Source: JADJLQ01 sp044227925
GTDB lineage: Bacteria; Bacteroidota; Bacteroidia; Chitinophagales; Saprospiraceae
NCBI GenBank assembly: GCA_044227925.1
Contig: JBGAVW010000011.1
Location: 1-64,000 of the forward strand
Reading direction: 5' to 3'
Length of the DNA stretch: 64,000 bases
The position numbers and the translations under genes were made by a program. The notes beneath the pieces are model-generated. The model was given only the letters and a program-made list of their open reading frames with translations, was not told the origin of the DNA and ran no database searches. This document shows, in pieces, positions 10,032 through 19,509 of the stretch (position 1 is the stretch's first letter; each line of letters opens with the position of its first letter).

Positions 10032-11961
10032 ATGGATTTTATTTTTTTTATTATGTATTGATTTTGCCGCATCCGCGCAGGAAACCATCCGCCTGAGCGA
10101 ACGCAAAGTCATTCCCATTGGTAAATATGTATCCTACTTTATTGATAAGGATAAAAATACCAATCCTTCCAATGTAGTACAGAAATCATTTGTTGCAAAC
10201 CATACAGACAATTTGAGCCTGGGACCTCAACAGGTGCCGGTATGGGTAAAGTTTAAAGTACAAAATGAAATAGATGAAAATTTATTTCTTGAACTCGGGG
10301 CTCCATTACTCGAAACGGTAGAATTATATTCACTCGATACTTCCGGATTAAAGCAGTTATTTTCAGGAGGAATGCATTTACCTTTCAAGGCAAGGCAAAT
10401 CAATGTAGAATCCTGGCTCTTTGATTTGGACATTCCTCCTCATACAGGTAAAGAATTTTACCTCAAGGTAGCATCTGGATATCCTTTACAAATCCCGATG
10501 ATCATTTCAGACAAAAACAGTTATCAGCCCCACAACCAGAAAAATACCCTGTTTTGGGGGCTTTATATAGGAGTGGCATTATTTGCATTGATCTACAATT
10601 TTTTTATTTATTTATCTGTACGCGAACGCACTTACCTGTTTTATATACTTTACGTACTGTTTTCTTCTTCTTTTTATCTTGGATTAGCCGGATATCATTT
10701 TAAGTATTTATATCCCAACAGCCCTTCACTCAATATATACCTCGTCGTATTGATATTACTCAATAACATCATGATTCCATTGTTTATCATGGAGTTTTTG
10801 CAAATAACCCGTAAACGCAAATTTTTATACTGGTTTGGGATGGGATTGGTCATATTTTTTGCTTTGTTACTTGTAGCTTCTTTTTTTATTCCTTTTGGCC
10901 TTACGGTGGTGATAGCCCAGACGACCAGTCTGATAGAATGTACCTATGCGTTTTTAGCCGGGGTAATGTCACTCCGGAGTAAAGTGTTTAATGCTCGGTT
11001 CTTTTTACCGGCCTGGATTTTATTCATCATTTCATTATTTATATTTATTCTCACCGATCAGAATGTATTGCCTAGTAATTTCTTTAATAGTCATAGTTTG
11101 TTTATAGGTCATATGGCTGAATTATTACTGATTTCTTTTGCATTGGCTGATCGAATCAACCAGTTGAAAAAAGAAAATGAGACCAAACAAAAACAGATCA
11201 TTTTCCAGTTGGAAGAAAACGAAAAAATACAGCTCAAAGCCAACCGGGAACTGGAACAGAAAGTAAAAGAAAGAACTTCAGAATTGGTAGAAGAAAAAAA
11301 TAAACTGTCAGAGGAAAAAGCCCACAGTGATTCATTATTATTGAATATCCTGCCTTCAGAAATTGCTGAAGAATTAAAAAAGACCGGAGCCGCCCAGGCA
11401 AGACAAATAGACACCACTACGGTATTATTCGCTGACTTTAAGGATTTTACGCGTGCGGCGAGCAATCTCAATCCACAGCAATTAGTACATGATATCAATG
11501 AATATTTTACTGCTTTTGACCACATCATGGATCAGTACAATATAGAAAAAATCAAAACCATTGGCGATGCCTATATGGCTGCCGGAGGGGTTCCGCATTT
11601 TAATGCCGCCAGCCCGGTGGATACCGTAAATGCCGGTCTGGCCATGATCGAAGCAGTTGACAAACTCAATCTAAAAAGAGCAAAACTAGGTAATCTGCCC
11701 TTTGAAGTGCGAATAGGTATTAATAGTGGACCAGTGGTGGCCGGTATAGTGGGCATCAAGAAATTTGCTTATGACATCTGGGGTGATACTGTAAATATTG
11801 CCAGTCGCATGGAAACATCCGGCGAACCAGGAAGAGTAAATATTTCTTCGTCTACCTATAATCTGGTAAAAGACCATTTTATCTGTACATTCAGGGGAAA
11901 AATAGAAGCCAAAAACCTGGGACAGATCGATATGTATTTTGTAGAAAGAAAAACCATTTAA
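10018..11961 (+). CDS. 7TMR-DISM adenylate cyclase
   Basis: This is a 647-residue receptor-type cyclase: signal peptide (1-20, ending in ASA-Q), periplasmic DISM domain (25-170), seven membrane spans (175-380), coiled coil (385-455) and a class III cyclase domain (465-640). The catalytic set is complete. Metal-binding Asps are D473 (and D517 region), the adenine-selecting pair is K513 (EKIKTIGD) and D586 (AYDIWGD), and the transition-state residues are N593 and R597 (NIASR). The K/D pair fits ATP, giving cAMP, rather than GTP. Catalysis should occur in a homodimer held by the coiled coil. The gene overlaps the flavin oxidase by 14 nt and is followed after 26 nt by the VioB-like gene. This suggests the receptor senses something related to that enzyme's chemistry, which is inference. 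Confidence 0.92.
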   Translation: MNLSKWILFFLLCIDFAASAQETIRLSERKVIPIGKYVSYFIDKDKNTNPSNVVQKSFVANHTDNLSLGPQQVPVWVKFKVQNEIDENLFLELGAPLLETVELYSLDTSGLKQLFSGGMHLPFKARQINVESWLFDLDIPPHTGKEFYLKVASGYPLQIPMIISDKNSYQPHNQKNTLFWGLYIGVALFALIYNFFIYLSVRERTYLFYILYVLFSSSFYLGLAGYHFKYLYPNSPSLNIYLVVLILLNNIMIPLFIMEFLQITRKRKFLYWFGMGLVIFFALLLVASFFIPFGLTVVIAQTTSLIECTYAFLAGVMSLRSKVFNARFFLPAWILFIISLFIFILTDQNVLPSNFFNSHSLFIGHMAELLLISFALADRINQLKKENETKQKQIIFQLEENEKIQLKANRELEQKVKERTSELVEEKNKLSEEKAHSDSLLLNILPSEIAEELKKTGAAQARQIDTTTVLFADFKDFTRAASNLNPQQLVHDINEYFTAFDHIMDQYNIEKIKTIGDAYMAAGGVPHFNAASPVDTVNAGLAMIEAVDKLNLKRAKLGNLPFEVRIGINSGPVVAGIVGIKKFAYDIWGDTVNIASRMETSGEPGRVNISSSTYNLVKDHFICTFRGKIEAKNLGQIDMYFVERKTI

Positions 11962-11987
11962 TTTAATTCCCATAAAAAACCAGTCAC

Positions 11988-14171
11988 ATGAGTTTATTTG
12001 ACTTTCCCAGGATTCATTTTTCCGGACAAATGGATATTAACGTACCGACGATTAATAACACGGTAAATTTTCCCTTGTCTCTGTACGATGCAACTCATTC
12101 GAAAGCTTTTTTACCTCCCAGGCTTTATTTTTCTTCCAGTGAGATTATCAGCAGTGTCAATTCACCGTTTAAGCCCGAAATCCACTATGATGAAAGCAAC
12201 ACGTATTATTATATCGAAATACTTCCCATCAATACGATACCATTGATCCGCTCCTGGTGTATGATTCCTATAGATGTAAATGATCCAAACCGCCCGGATG
12301 CCGTCTATGGACCGTATTATACAGCTGCTGCAACTCCTGCTAATTTTGCTAACCGGGGTCTGCCTTTTTTAAACCATTGCCCCGGATACTGGAACATGTA
12401 TGGTGATATGGGAGTCACCATTTCAAATGCTCAGGCTTCGGGAATCCAGGTGTTTAATGGCAGTTCTGTCATTACCTATACCAATACATCACCTGGCCTG
12501 CCTGATCAAATAAAAAGTTTATTGAATACCTCTTTTGATTTAAATACTTTTCCTGCATCTGGTCGTACTACGGCTTTGATGGTGGAGACCGTATCCAATC
12601 AATCTGTATATGCCAATATTTTTTGTAGCCGTGTAAATGTATTTACTACTTCCCAGCCAGACCAGGTAGCTTTAGGTGGAAAACCATATAAATTTTCTGC
12701 AGGGATTTACGGCACATGGAAGGTAGTAAATTGGATTCCGGCTATGGCCAGCGCCGGCAGATTTTATTCTGCGATTCCTTTAAGCGAAATCGACGATGTA
12801 GCCGACTCTCCTGTCATCCAGTTTTTCCAGTCCTATAAATCGTATGATCCAAGACCTCTCCGCGGAGTCTTTGTATCTTTCACCATTCAGGATATATTTG
12901 AATACCGGTATGACCCCAATCAATATGCCAATAATAACACCAATCCCTCTCCAGCACAAGCCGTCACCAACATTACCATTACCCCATGGTATGATGGAGA
13001 TATGATTGCAGGAGTTGCCGGCAGAAATTTGATTTCGCTTACTGCTCAACCGATCTATAATAATTTAGGACTTGCCCCGCCACATCCTGTACCCATATCT
13101 ATGAATCCGGCTCTTTGCTCATTGCGATTGACGGAAAATTCACAAGCTATATTTTCAATAGATCTGGGGACAAGTTGGCCAGAGCTGATCAATCCTCCTT
13201 TTATTAACGGAAAGTTTCAACCCGGAAAAAGAGGGGATGCCAGTTTTGAAACTGCCCCACTTGGTACATTTCAAATTGTAGCCGGAAATAAGATCATCGG
13301 AAATATTCCGGTTAATCCCGTTGATAATCCGCTTAAAAAATTATTTACCCGGGGTAATCTATTTGATTTTGTCATTAATGATTTTGATACCATACAAATA
13401 CTATTAAACAACCTGATCACAGTCAATCTGATAAACAATTCAGGTTCGATCGTTGCACTTCAGGAAACAGAATATTTTATCACTTCGGATCAAAAAGGAC
13501 CTTATGGTGATCAGGGAGAAAATCCATCTGATGGTTTTATGGTTTATAGTGATACCAAAGAACCGATTAGACTAAGAATATTTAATAAAGGGTATCCCGT
13601 AAAATCGCCGGTACCAATTGGTATTTGCCAGTACATCATTCCCGAAGGGGCCAATGACCCATTTGGACCTCCTGCTAAAGTTTCATGGCCCAACCTGGCT
13701 GATGGTGCCGTTCTTGATTTTGGGTCCATTCCAATGGAAGTGACCAATAACGCGGTGTATTATTTTGTATATCATGGATTGTATCCTGACGATAAAATTC
13801 CTGATTTTACCAACGACAGCGGCAGTTATACTATTATGGATACCGGCAGCTTTATTTGTATGCGCATTTATCCATTTATAGATTACAGTCGATATACAGA
13901 TCCGGATCACCCGGAGTACAGCCCGCCTACTTTTGAGGTAGTGTATGAAGAAATCTTTAAATTATATGATGTAGTCTATCCCATCATGGCATTGAAACAT
14001 CCATTTACAAAAGAGGAGTGGAATAATGGAACCATGGCCGGTGCTGTATTACAACGAACTGATCCCAAACTATGGAATGATATTTTATACATGCCTCGTT
14101 CAAGGGAATTGAGTGGAAGCCAACGCAAACTGCTGCAAGCCTGGGCCAATAACCTTTTAAATACGATTTGA
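11988..14171 (+). CDS. Stand-alone protein resembling the N-terminal half of VioB/RebD
   Basis: This is a 727-residue protein without signal peptide or membrane spans. It begins MSLFDFPRIHFSG, matching from memory the N-termini of VioB (violacein) and RebD/StaD (chromopyrrolate synthases), which start with a [LF]D[FL]PR[IL]HF-G signature. Its end (about 655-727) matches the VioB segment just before the ferritin-like catalytic domain: YDVVYPIM, a basic/polar spacer, then YMPRSRELSGSQRKLL. It stops where the di-iron ferritin-like domain would begin, so it lacks the part thought to couple two imines. The middle is rich in Asn, Pro and aromatic residues and looks like a beta-rich fold. Function is unknown. 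It lies between an adenylate cyclase (26 nt) and a lipoprotein (4 nt). I am confident of the homology, not of any activity. Confidence 0.7.
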   Translation: MSLFDFPRIHFSGQMDINVPTINNTVNFPLSLYDATHSKAFLPPRLYFSSSEIISSVNSPFKPEIHYDESNTYYYIEILPINTIPLIRSWCMIPIDVNDPNRPDAVYGPYYTAAATPANFANRGLPFLNHCPGYWNMYGDMGVTISNAQASGIQVFNGSSVITYTNTSPGLPDQIKSLLNTSFDLNTFPASGRTTALMVETVSNQSVYANIFCSRVNVFTTSQPDQVALGGKPYKFSAGIYGTWKVVNWIPAMASAGRFYSAIPLSEIDDVADSPVIQFFQSYKSYDPRPLRGVFVSFTIQDIFEYRYDPNQYANNNTNPSPAQAVTNITITPWYDGDMIAGVAGRNLISLTAQPIYNNLGLAPPHPVPISMNPALCSLRLTENSQAIFSIDLGTSWPELINPPFINGKFQPGKRGDASFETAPLGTFQIVAGNKIIGNIPVNPVDNPLKKLFTRGNLFDFVINDFDTIQILLNNLITVNLINNSGSIVALQETEYFITSDQKGPYGDQGENPSDGFMVYSDTKEPIRLRIFNKGYPVKSPVPIGICQYIIPEGANDPFGPPAKVSWPNLADGAVLDFGSIPMEVTNNAVYYFVYHGLYPDDKIPDFTNDSGSYTIMDTGSFICMRIYPFIDYSRYTDPDHPEYSPPTFEVVYEEIFKLYDVVYPIMALKHPFTKEEWNNGTMAGAVLQRTDPKLWNDILYMPRSRELSGSQRKLLQAWANNLLNTI

Positions 14172-14175
14172 AATC

Positions 14176-15534
14176 ATGAAACCGATCATATATATTTTGT
14201 GTTCTGTATTCTTCTGGCTTAACCTGAATTGTAAAAACAAAGAGCAAACAGCCGTGTCAGGGCTCCTTACAGATATTCAACCACCCATTCTCACCAAATT
14301 TAAAATCGCGGTCAACCCATTAGATCCTCAACCCCTATTGCCAGGGATTCAATCCGGTGTGAATGCCTATAGCAATTCCAAACTGTTGTTATTTGCCGGA
14401 AGGACCAATGGTTTTCATGGTTTGATTTCTTCTGATACCAGCTTTAATGCAAAACAGAATAATCAAAATATTTACGTAGTGGATTTGTATTCCTGGAAAT
14501 ATTCGAGTGTGCCCTTACCGGCCGGTGAAGACATGTTGCCATTTACAGGTACCAATATTCAGTATTTTCAGGACGGGGATACTTTATACCTCATCGGGGG
14601 ATACGGAAGAAAGTCAACGACCGATTATCAAAATAATTATACTTTAGACAAATGCATCGCAATCAGTGTATCGGCTATGATACGTGCGGTGGAATCCAAG
14701 TCGGATATACGAAAAGCAATATTGTATACTATTCAATCTCCTTTTTTTAAGGTTACCGGTGGCGAAGTATTTAAACTAAATGGATGGTTTTATCTGATGT
14801 ATGGTCAGGTGTATGACCAACCTTATTCCGTGGGAGTGTCCGGAAAGTATACAGAGAGTGTGCGCATTTTCCGTATCAAAAACGGAAAACTCACTGATAC
14901 CTCGAGTGTACAGGATCCTTTATTTCACCGAAGGGACCTGAATGTGGTAAAAGTGAAACAAAACAGCGGAGACTTTTTTGCAACCTATGGTGGTGTATTT
15001 AATGAAAACAATAAAGGTTTTGTTCACCCGATATACATCTATCCTGATAATGGAAAAATCACTTATAAGCAAGATACCTTATCTCAAATCAGCAATCAAT
15101 ACGATTGTGCCAAACTCAATGTATTTGACCCCGTGAGCAATACACATGTGACTGCTTTGCTGGGAGGTATTGGAGCTAGTTTTTTCAATTTCGAAACCAA
15201 AAGCTGGGATCCCAATGGAGATGATGGCAATCCCTTGCCTTTTGTGAAGGCTATTACTCAAATGATCTGCAAGAATGGATCGATAAGTCAATATATTCAA
15301 AATCCGTTGACCGATCCTGAATTGCCTGAATTCATAGGTGCTGATGCTTTATTCATTCCCATTTATGCCATCCGGTTTGAAGACCAGGTGATAGATGCCT
15401 CCAAACTTACGAGAGATTCCATGACGATAGGATATTTTTATGGAGGTATTCAATCTCCAAGGCCTACCTCCAGTGATATTTATCCTACCACCGTGAATTC
15501 GACCTTGTATTCTGTACACCTTATCAGAAAATAA
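14176..15534 (+). CDS. Probable lipoprotein with Kelch-like propeller features
   Basis: This is a 452-residue exported protein, the last of the four-gene operon, starting 4 nt after its neighbour. The N-terminus is hydrophobic and ends in LNLNC at Cys19. The -1 Asn is not canonical for a lipobox, so lipidation is probable rather than certain. The body has motifs that recur in Kelch-type beta-propellers: LLLFAGRT near residue 75, NIYVVDLYSWKYSSVPLP, TLYLIGGYGR, and later LLGGIGASFFNFETKSW. I cannot count blades reliably. It may be a periplasmic or outer-membrane binding component. No catalytic motif is visible and no named family was recognised with certainty. Confidence 0.6.
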   Translation: MKPIIYILCSVFFWLNLNCKNKEQTAVSGLLTDIQPPILTKFKIAVNPLDPQPLLPGIQSGVNAYSNSKLLLFAGRTNGFHGLISSDTSFNAKQNNQNIYVVDLYSWKYSSVPLPAGEDMLPFTGTNIQYFQDGDTLYLIGGYGRKSTTDYQNNYTLDKCIAISVSAMIRAVESKSDIRKAILYTIQSPFFKVTGGEVFKLNGWFYLMYGQVYDQPYSVGVSGKYTESVRIFRIKNGKLTDTSSVQDPLFHRRDLNVVKVKQNSGDFFATYGGVFNENNKGFVHPIYIYPDNGKITYKQDTLSQISNQYDCAKLNVFDPVSNTHVTALLGGIGASFFNFETKSWDPNGDDGNPLPFVKAITQMICKNGSISQYIQNPLTDPELPEFIGADALFIPIYAIRFEDQVIDASKLTRDSMTIGYFYGGIQSPRPTSSDIYPTTVNSTLYSVHLIRK

Positions 15535-15809
15535 CTGCACTAATCGTATGTGTAAATCAGTTACTCTGTTGGGGTAGTTTTCTATCCTGTTTTCATTTAT
15601 TCCGGATTGATGGCAACCCACTGAGTAAATAAGTTATGCACTTAACCGGCTATACTGGCAATTAGGTATAAAAGCATAGTAATACTTATTACCATTAGCC
15701 AATATAATAAATCACTTTACAAAATACTGGATTGGCATGTGCGGTTAAGCAATAATCTTCCCCGGGCTATTCTCTGCCACTAGTTGCAGGAAACATTCAT
15801 TCATTTTTT

Positions 15810-16529
15810 TTATTCAGGCATCATTCGTTTTAAAAACTCTTCTTTTTTTCTTCTGGAAAGGTCTACTTTTTTTCCATTGGTCATTTCAATCTGGTTCTCA
15901 TTTTTTAAATATTTGCGTACATGATGGAGATTGATAAGGTAAGAATGGTGGCATCTGAAAAACATTTCAGGATTCAGGATATCTTCAAAATCTTTTAATG
16001 TTTTACTTACCAGTTGCCTGGTATTATCCGTAAAATAGAAATGCGTATAGTTGCTATCCGCTTCCAGGAAAAGTATATGATCCAGTGTACAAAAAATCAA
16101 ACCATCCGAGGTAGCCAGCGCCAGTTTGTTGTTTTTGTTTTGCAATAATTGAACCCTTTCATCGTACAATGGGTATTGATTTTTTTCCAGCTTATGAATA
16201 CATTCGATCAGCTCCTGTGCATCAATGGGTTTGAGTAAGTAATCAAATGCCGCAAATCGCAGGGCCCGTATAGCATAGTGATCGAATGCCGTTATAAAGA
16301 TTACCTGAAAATTTCTTTCTTTCATTTCAGTAAGCATTTCAAATCCCGTCATCACGGGCATCTCCACATCAAGGAATACCAAATCGGGGCTCGTGCTTTT
16401 TATTAATTCCATACCCTGCTTACCATTTTCCGCTTCTCCCAAAACAGTAATAGAGGGCAGGTGCATTTCCAGTTTTGACTTTAAAGCAGTGCGGCCCTGA
16501 ATTTCATCGTCTATCAATACGCAGGTCAT
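15810..16529 (-). CDS. LytTR-family response regulator
   Basis: This is a 239-residue DNA-binding regulator. The receiver domain has the acidic pair in VLIDDE, the phosphorylation site Asp54 (LVFLDVEMP) and a conserved Lys in LLKPID. The C-terminal LytTR domain runs from about 140, with FLEADSNYTHFYF and FFRCHHSYLINLHHV. I chose the ATG at 16529 because the receiver starts directly after it (MTCVLIDDE). The longer reading from 16589 would overlap the kinase gene by 55 nt and add a non-conserved tail. With this start it sits 5 nt after the kinase stop codon, so the two form an operon and almost certainly a signalling pair. Target genes are unknown. Confidence 0.92.
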   Translation of the reverse strand: MTCVLIDDEIQGRTALKSKLEMHLPSITVLGEAENGKQGMELIKSTSPDLVFLDVEMPVMTGFEMLTEMKERNFQVIFITAFDHYAIRALRFAAFDYLLKPIDAQELIECIHKLEKNQYPLYDERVQLLQNKNNKLALATSDGLIFCTLDHILFLEADSNYTHFYFTDNTRQLVSKTLKDFEDILNPEMFFRCHHSYLINLHHVRKYLKNENQIEMTNGKKVDLSRRKKEEFLKRMMPE

Positions 16530-16534
16530 AAATT

Positions 16535-17584
16535 CTATTTGTTTAAGGTAATACTGAATTGGGTGCCGGTGCTGTTTGAGTCCGAGCAACGATCCGTAAT
16601 GGTAAATCCGGTTTCGTCATTCCCATTATAAAGTTGGATCCTCGTTTTTGTTATTTCAAGCCCCGCCGGTGCAGAGTCCTTTTTTCTTAGTATTCTTGCT
16701 TTTTCAAATCCTACCCCATTATCAGTAATGACATAAAAAAGCTTATCCCGGTCTTCAGAAATTTTAATTGATATAATACCTCGTTTGTCTTTTAGATTTT
16801 TAATACCATGTTGAATGGCATTTTCCACCACCGGCTGAATCAATAGTGAAGGCACCTCCATCTCGCTTTTTTCCAACAAAGGACTGATGTCATATTCCAC
16901 ATCAAATAAATGGTCCGATCTCAATAATTCCAACTCTATATATAGTTTCAGGTTTTGAATCTCCTGGGACAGGGGGATTAAGGTTTTGCGATTGCTGTCG
17001 AGAATAGCCCTGAATAAACGGGCGAATTTATTTAAATAGGTGGTGGCCTTTATTTTATCTTCAGACAGAATTAATGAGTCTATACTATTTAGACAATTAA
17101 ATACAAAATGAGGGTTCATTTGAGCCCTCAACACCTGCATTTCCAGGTTCAGGCTTTGCTTTTTAAGCATTATATTGTCTTCCGTTATTTTTTGACTGTG
17201 TTTTATTTCTTTTACCTGGGTGAGTGTTTTCAAAATGGTTTGTTCTAAATCATTCGAATCAATAGGTTTGATCAAAAAGTCAAAAGCCCCTTTGTTCATG
17301 GCTGTCCGTATATTAGAAATGTCTCCGTACGCCGATATGATGACCGGGATAATCAAAGGATATAATTTTTTGATATGGTCCAGCAAGGTAAGTCCATCCA
17401 TCTCGGGCATATTGATATCGAGAAGTACGATTTCTATACCCATAGTTTCATTTAATATCTTCAGGGCTTCAATTCCATTGGCGGCATAGTATAAATCCAG
17501 GTGATTGATGGTTTCTTTTCTTCTAAAAATCAGTCTCAGCAGCCTTTCCTGATCTTGTTCATCATCTACAATCAATAATTTCAT
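16535..17584 (-). CDS. Receiver-fused LytS-like histidine kinase
   Basis: This is a 349-residue cytoplasmic protein with a CheY-like receiver at the N-terminus (VDDE, Asp56 in VLLDINMP, Lys106 in LIKPID). A short coiled coil leads into a His_kinase (LytS/YehU) domain with His159 in QMNPHFVFNCLNSI. The HATPase_c domain has Asn255 (PVVENAIQHG) and DNGVGF. There is no sensor or membrane segment, so input must come through phosphorylation of the receiver by another kinase. Output would go to the LytTR regulator immediately downstream. This makes it a relay node rather than a primary sensor, which is inference from the architecture. The large membrane kinases at 1-5955 are possible upstream partners. 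Confidence 0.9.
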   Translation of the reverse strand: MKLLIVDDEQDQERLLRLIFRRKETINHLDLYYAANGIEALKILNETMGIEIVLLDINMPEMDGLTLLDHIKKLYPLIIPVIISAYGDISNIRTAMNKGAFDFLIKPIDSNDLEQTILKTLTQVKEIKHSQKITEDNIMLKKQSLNLEMQVLRAQMNPHFVFNCLNSIDSLILSEDKIKATTYLNKFARLFRAILDSNRKTLIPLSQEIQNLKLYIELELLRSDHLFDVEYDISPLLEKSEMEVPSLLIQPVVENAIQHGIKNLKDKRGIISIKISEDRDKLFYVITDNGVGFEKARILRKKDSAPAGLEITKTRIQLYNGNDETGFTITDRCSDSNSTGTQFSITLNK

Positions 17585-17721
17585 AACTACCTATTTTGAG
17601 AAATTACAACGGAAATAGGATATATATGGTAAGATAGGGTCAGAAACTTCGCAATTTGATATAGAATATAAAAAAGAAGACACGTTATTAATCTATTTTA
17701 CTTCCTCAAAGGTAATTCTCA

Positions 17722-18621
17722 TCAGGTCTTTCTCATTTCTTTCATCACTTTGTCATACAATAAAGGGATTTTCACTTTAGGATCTCCTGTTCCAAGTGTT
17801 TCAATGGGCAGATACCCTGAGTAATTTGATTTTCTGATAATATCAAACAACCTGGGCATATCTGTTTCTATCTCTTTACCATCTGCAAAGAGGAGTTCTT
17901 TTATTTGCCAGTTGACAGCATAATCTATTGTTTTTTCTATTGCTGCATAGGGATCCTCTTTTCGATAACTACCCGTATCCAATATTAATCCAAACCATGG
18001 ATTGGGAATTGCTTCCATAAACTCAATCACATGATCGGAAGTAAGTATAAAGTCATTGTGATTTTGCAGCCCTATGATTACGCCTTTGCCCTGAGCAGCA
18101 GTCACACAATGGTATATATCTTCGAGCATCCATTCTTTAATCTGGTCACGGGTATATCCTTCTTTTTTTTCTGCTCCGGCGAATATTCTGAGTACAGGCG
18201 CTCCCAGATCCGCTGCCACATTAATCCAGGCAAGCACGCGTTCCTTTTCTTTTTCCCGTAGTGCTTTATCCGGAATAGAAAAATCATTTCGTACTCCGGT
18301 ACCACTTATTTCAATTCCCAGGGCATGTGCTGTCCTTTTGATTCTAAATAAATAGTCAGGGGCTGGTACTTCCGGATAACCCTCAAAATAATATCCGGTG
18401 ATATCTACCGCCTCAAATCCGAGATCGGCACACCAGCGTAGCATATCAAAAATATCCATGGTTTTAGCCATGAGCGGTGCATTAAACGAATAGGCGTTGA
18501 GGCTTGACTTTAATCGCTGTTTACCTGCCAGAAAGGCTGTCTTTGGTTTATGCAATCGATTGCTTATTGGGCCCACAAAAGGCAAAGCTACCATGCTCTT
18601 AATTGTCGATCGTCTATCCAT
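17722..18621 (-). CDS. Exported TIM-barrel sugar isomerase/epimerase
   Basis: This is a 299-residue protein of the xylose isomerase-like (AP endonuclease 2) TIM-barrel family. Landmarks are DLGFEAVDITGY, a metal-ligand-type GLQNHNDF, LILDTGSY and the C-terminal YLPIETLG. The N-terminus (MDRRSTIKSMVALPF) has paired arginines followed by a weakly hydrophobic run, as in twin-arginine signals. Family members isomerise or epimerise sugars, inositols or keto-sugars with a divalent metal; the substrate is unknown. It starts 9 nt after the alpha/beta hydrolase stop codon, so the two are probably one transcript. Confidence 0.8.
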   Translation of the reverse strand: MDRRSTIKSMVALPFVGPISNRLHKPKTAFLAGKQRLKSSLNAYSFNAPLMAKTMDIFDMLRWCADLGFEAVDITGYYFEGYPEVPAPDYLFRIKRTAHALGIEISGTGVRNDFSIPDKALREKEKERVLAWINVAADLGAPVLRIFAGAEKKEGYTRDQIKEWMLEDIYHCVTAAQGKGVIIGLQNHNDFILTSDHVIEFMEAIPNPWFGLILDTGSYRKEDPYAAIEKTIDYAVNWQIKELLFADGKEIETDMPRLFDIIRKSNYSGYLPIETLGTGDPKVKIPLLYDKVMKEMRKT

Positions 18622-18630
18622 GATATTTAA

Positions 18631-19407
18631 TTAGTAGTACACGGATTTGTGTACTTTTTCAAGGAAATGTTCAAGTATTTGATTAAACTGCTGTGGATGT
18701 TCCATCATGGGGGCATGTCCGCATTTATCCAATAATACCAATTCAGAGTGAGGTATTAATTCATGGAAACGCTCTCCTACGAAAGCCGGAGTGATGCCAT
18801 CCTCTTTACCCCAAACCAAAAGTGTAGGGGCTGTAATGGTATGCACTTTATCTTCTACATTATTGCGCATGGCACTTTTGGCCGTCAATACAATCCTGAG
18901 ACCACGCATTCGATCATTTACAATATTAAATACTTCGTCTACCAGTTCTTTGGAGGCATTGACCGGATCATAAAAAGTGAGCTCTGTTTTTGTTTTAATA
19001 TAATCATAATCTCCTCGCTTGGGAAAGGTAGTACCCATGGCTGATTCAAATAATCCTGAACTGCCTGTTAGTGTCAATGATCGCACTTCGCCGGGATACT
19101 TTAATGTATATAAAATGGCCAGGTGCCCACCCAGTGAATTTCCCAATACATCCAGTGAATAAAACTCTTTGTGGTCTACAAAATCCTTAATGTGTTTCAC
19201 CAGGCCCTCAAGTGAAACCTCAGTTATAGGCAATTCAAAAATGGGCAATATGGGGACTACTACATTTACCCTTTGCTCAAAATGATGCAGGATACCCTGA
19301 AAATTGCTCAATGCCCCAAAAAGGCCATGTAATAATAATAATACCGGTTTGCCAGGATTAGTCTCTATGTACTTATACCCATGTTCTTCGATGACTTCAT
19401 AATCCAT
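18631..19407 (-). CDS. Alpha/beta hydrolase
   Basis: This is a 258-residue hydrolase of the alpha/beta-fold superfamily. It has an HGLFG oxyanion motif near residue 27. The catalytic triad reads as Ser91 in the nucleophile elbow GNSLGG, Asp203 (VWGKEDGITP) and His231 (DKCGHAPMMEHP). I chose the ATG at 19407. A second possible start at 19422 adds five residues with no conserved content. No signal peptide is seen, so it is cytoplasmic. Substrate is unknown; the shape fits esterases or C-C hydrolases. It is divergent from the serine hydrolase at 19510, with a shared promoter region of about 100 nt. Confidence 0.85.
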   Translation of the reverse strand: MDYEVIEEHGYKYIETNPGKPVLLLLHGLFGALSNFQGILHHFEQRVNVVVPILPIFELPITEVSLEGLVKHIKDFVDHKEFYSLDVLGNSLGGHLAILYTLKYPGEVRSLTLTGSSGLFESAMGTTFPKRGDYDYIKTKTELTFYDPVNASKELVDEVFNIVNDRMRGLRIVLTAKSAMRNNVEDKVHTITAPTLLVWGKEDGITPAFVGERFHELIPHSELVLLDKCGHAPMMEHPQQFNQILEHFLEKVHKSVYY

Positions 19408-19509
19408 GATCCTGCTTTCCACTATACGAATTCGATATTTAGTACGAAGATAGAGAAAATATCAGTCTCAAAAAACTTCCTTATTTTAACAGGATCTATA
19501 TTAAATACA

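Noticed and set aside
15640..15750. RYYYAAC and GTTRRRY motifs 111 nt apart, resembling an integron attC site
   Set aside because: The motifs are short and expected by chance. The inner arms pair poorly, there is no array or integrase, and the site lies between two ordinary convergent genes.
16530..16589. Longer start of the LytTR regulator
   Set aside because: It would overlap the kinase gene and add residues before the receiver that have no family match.
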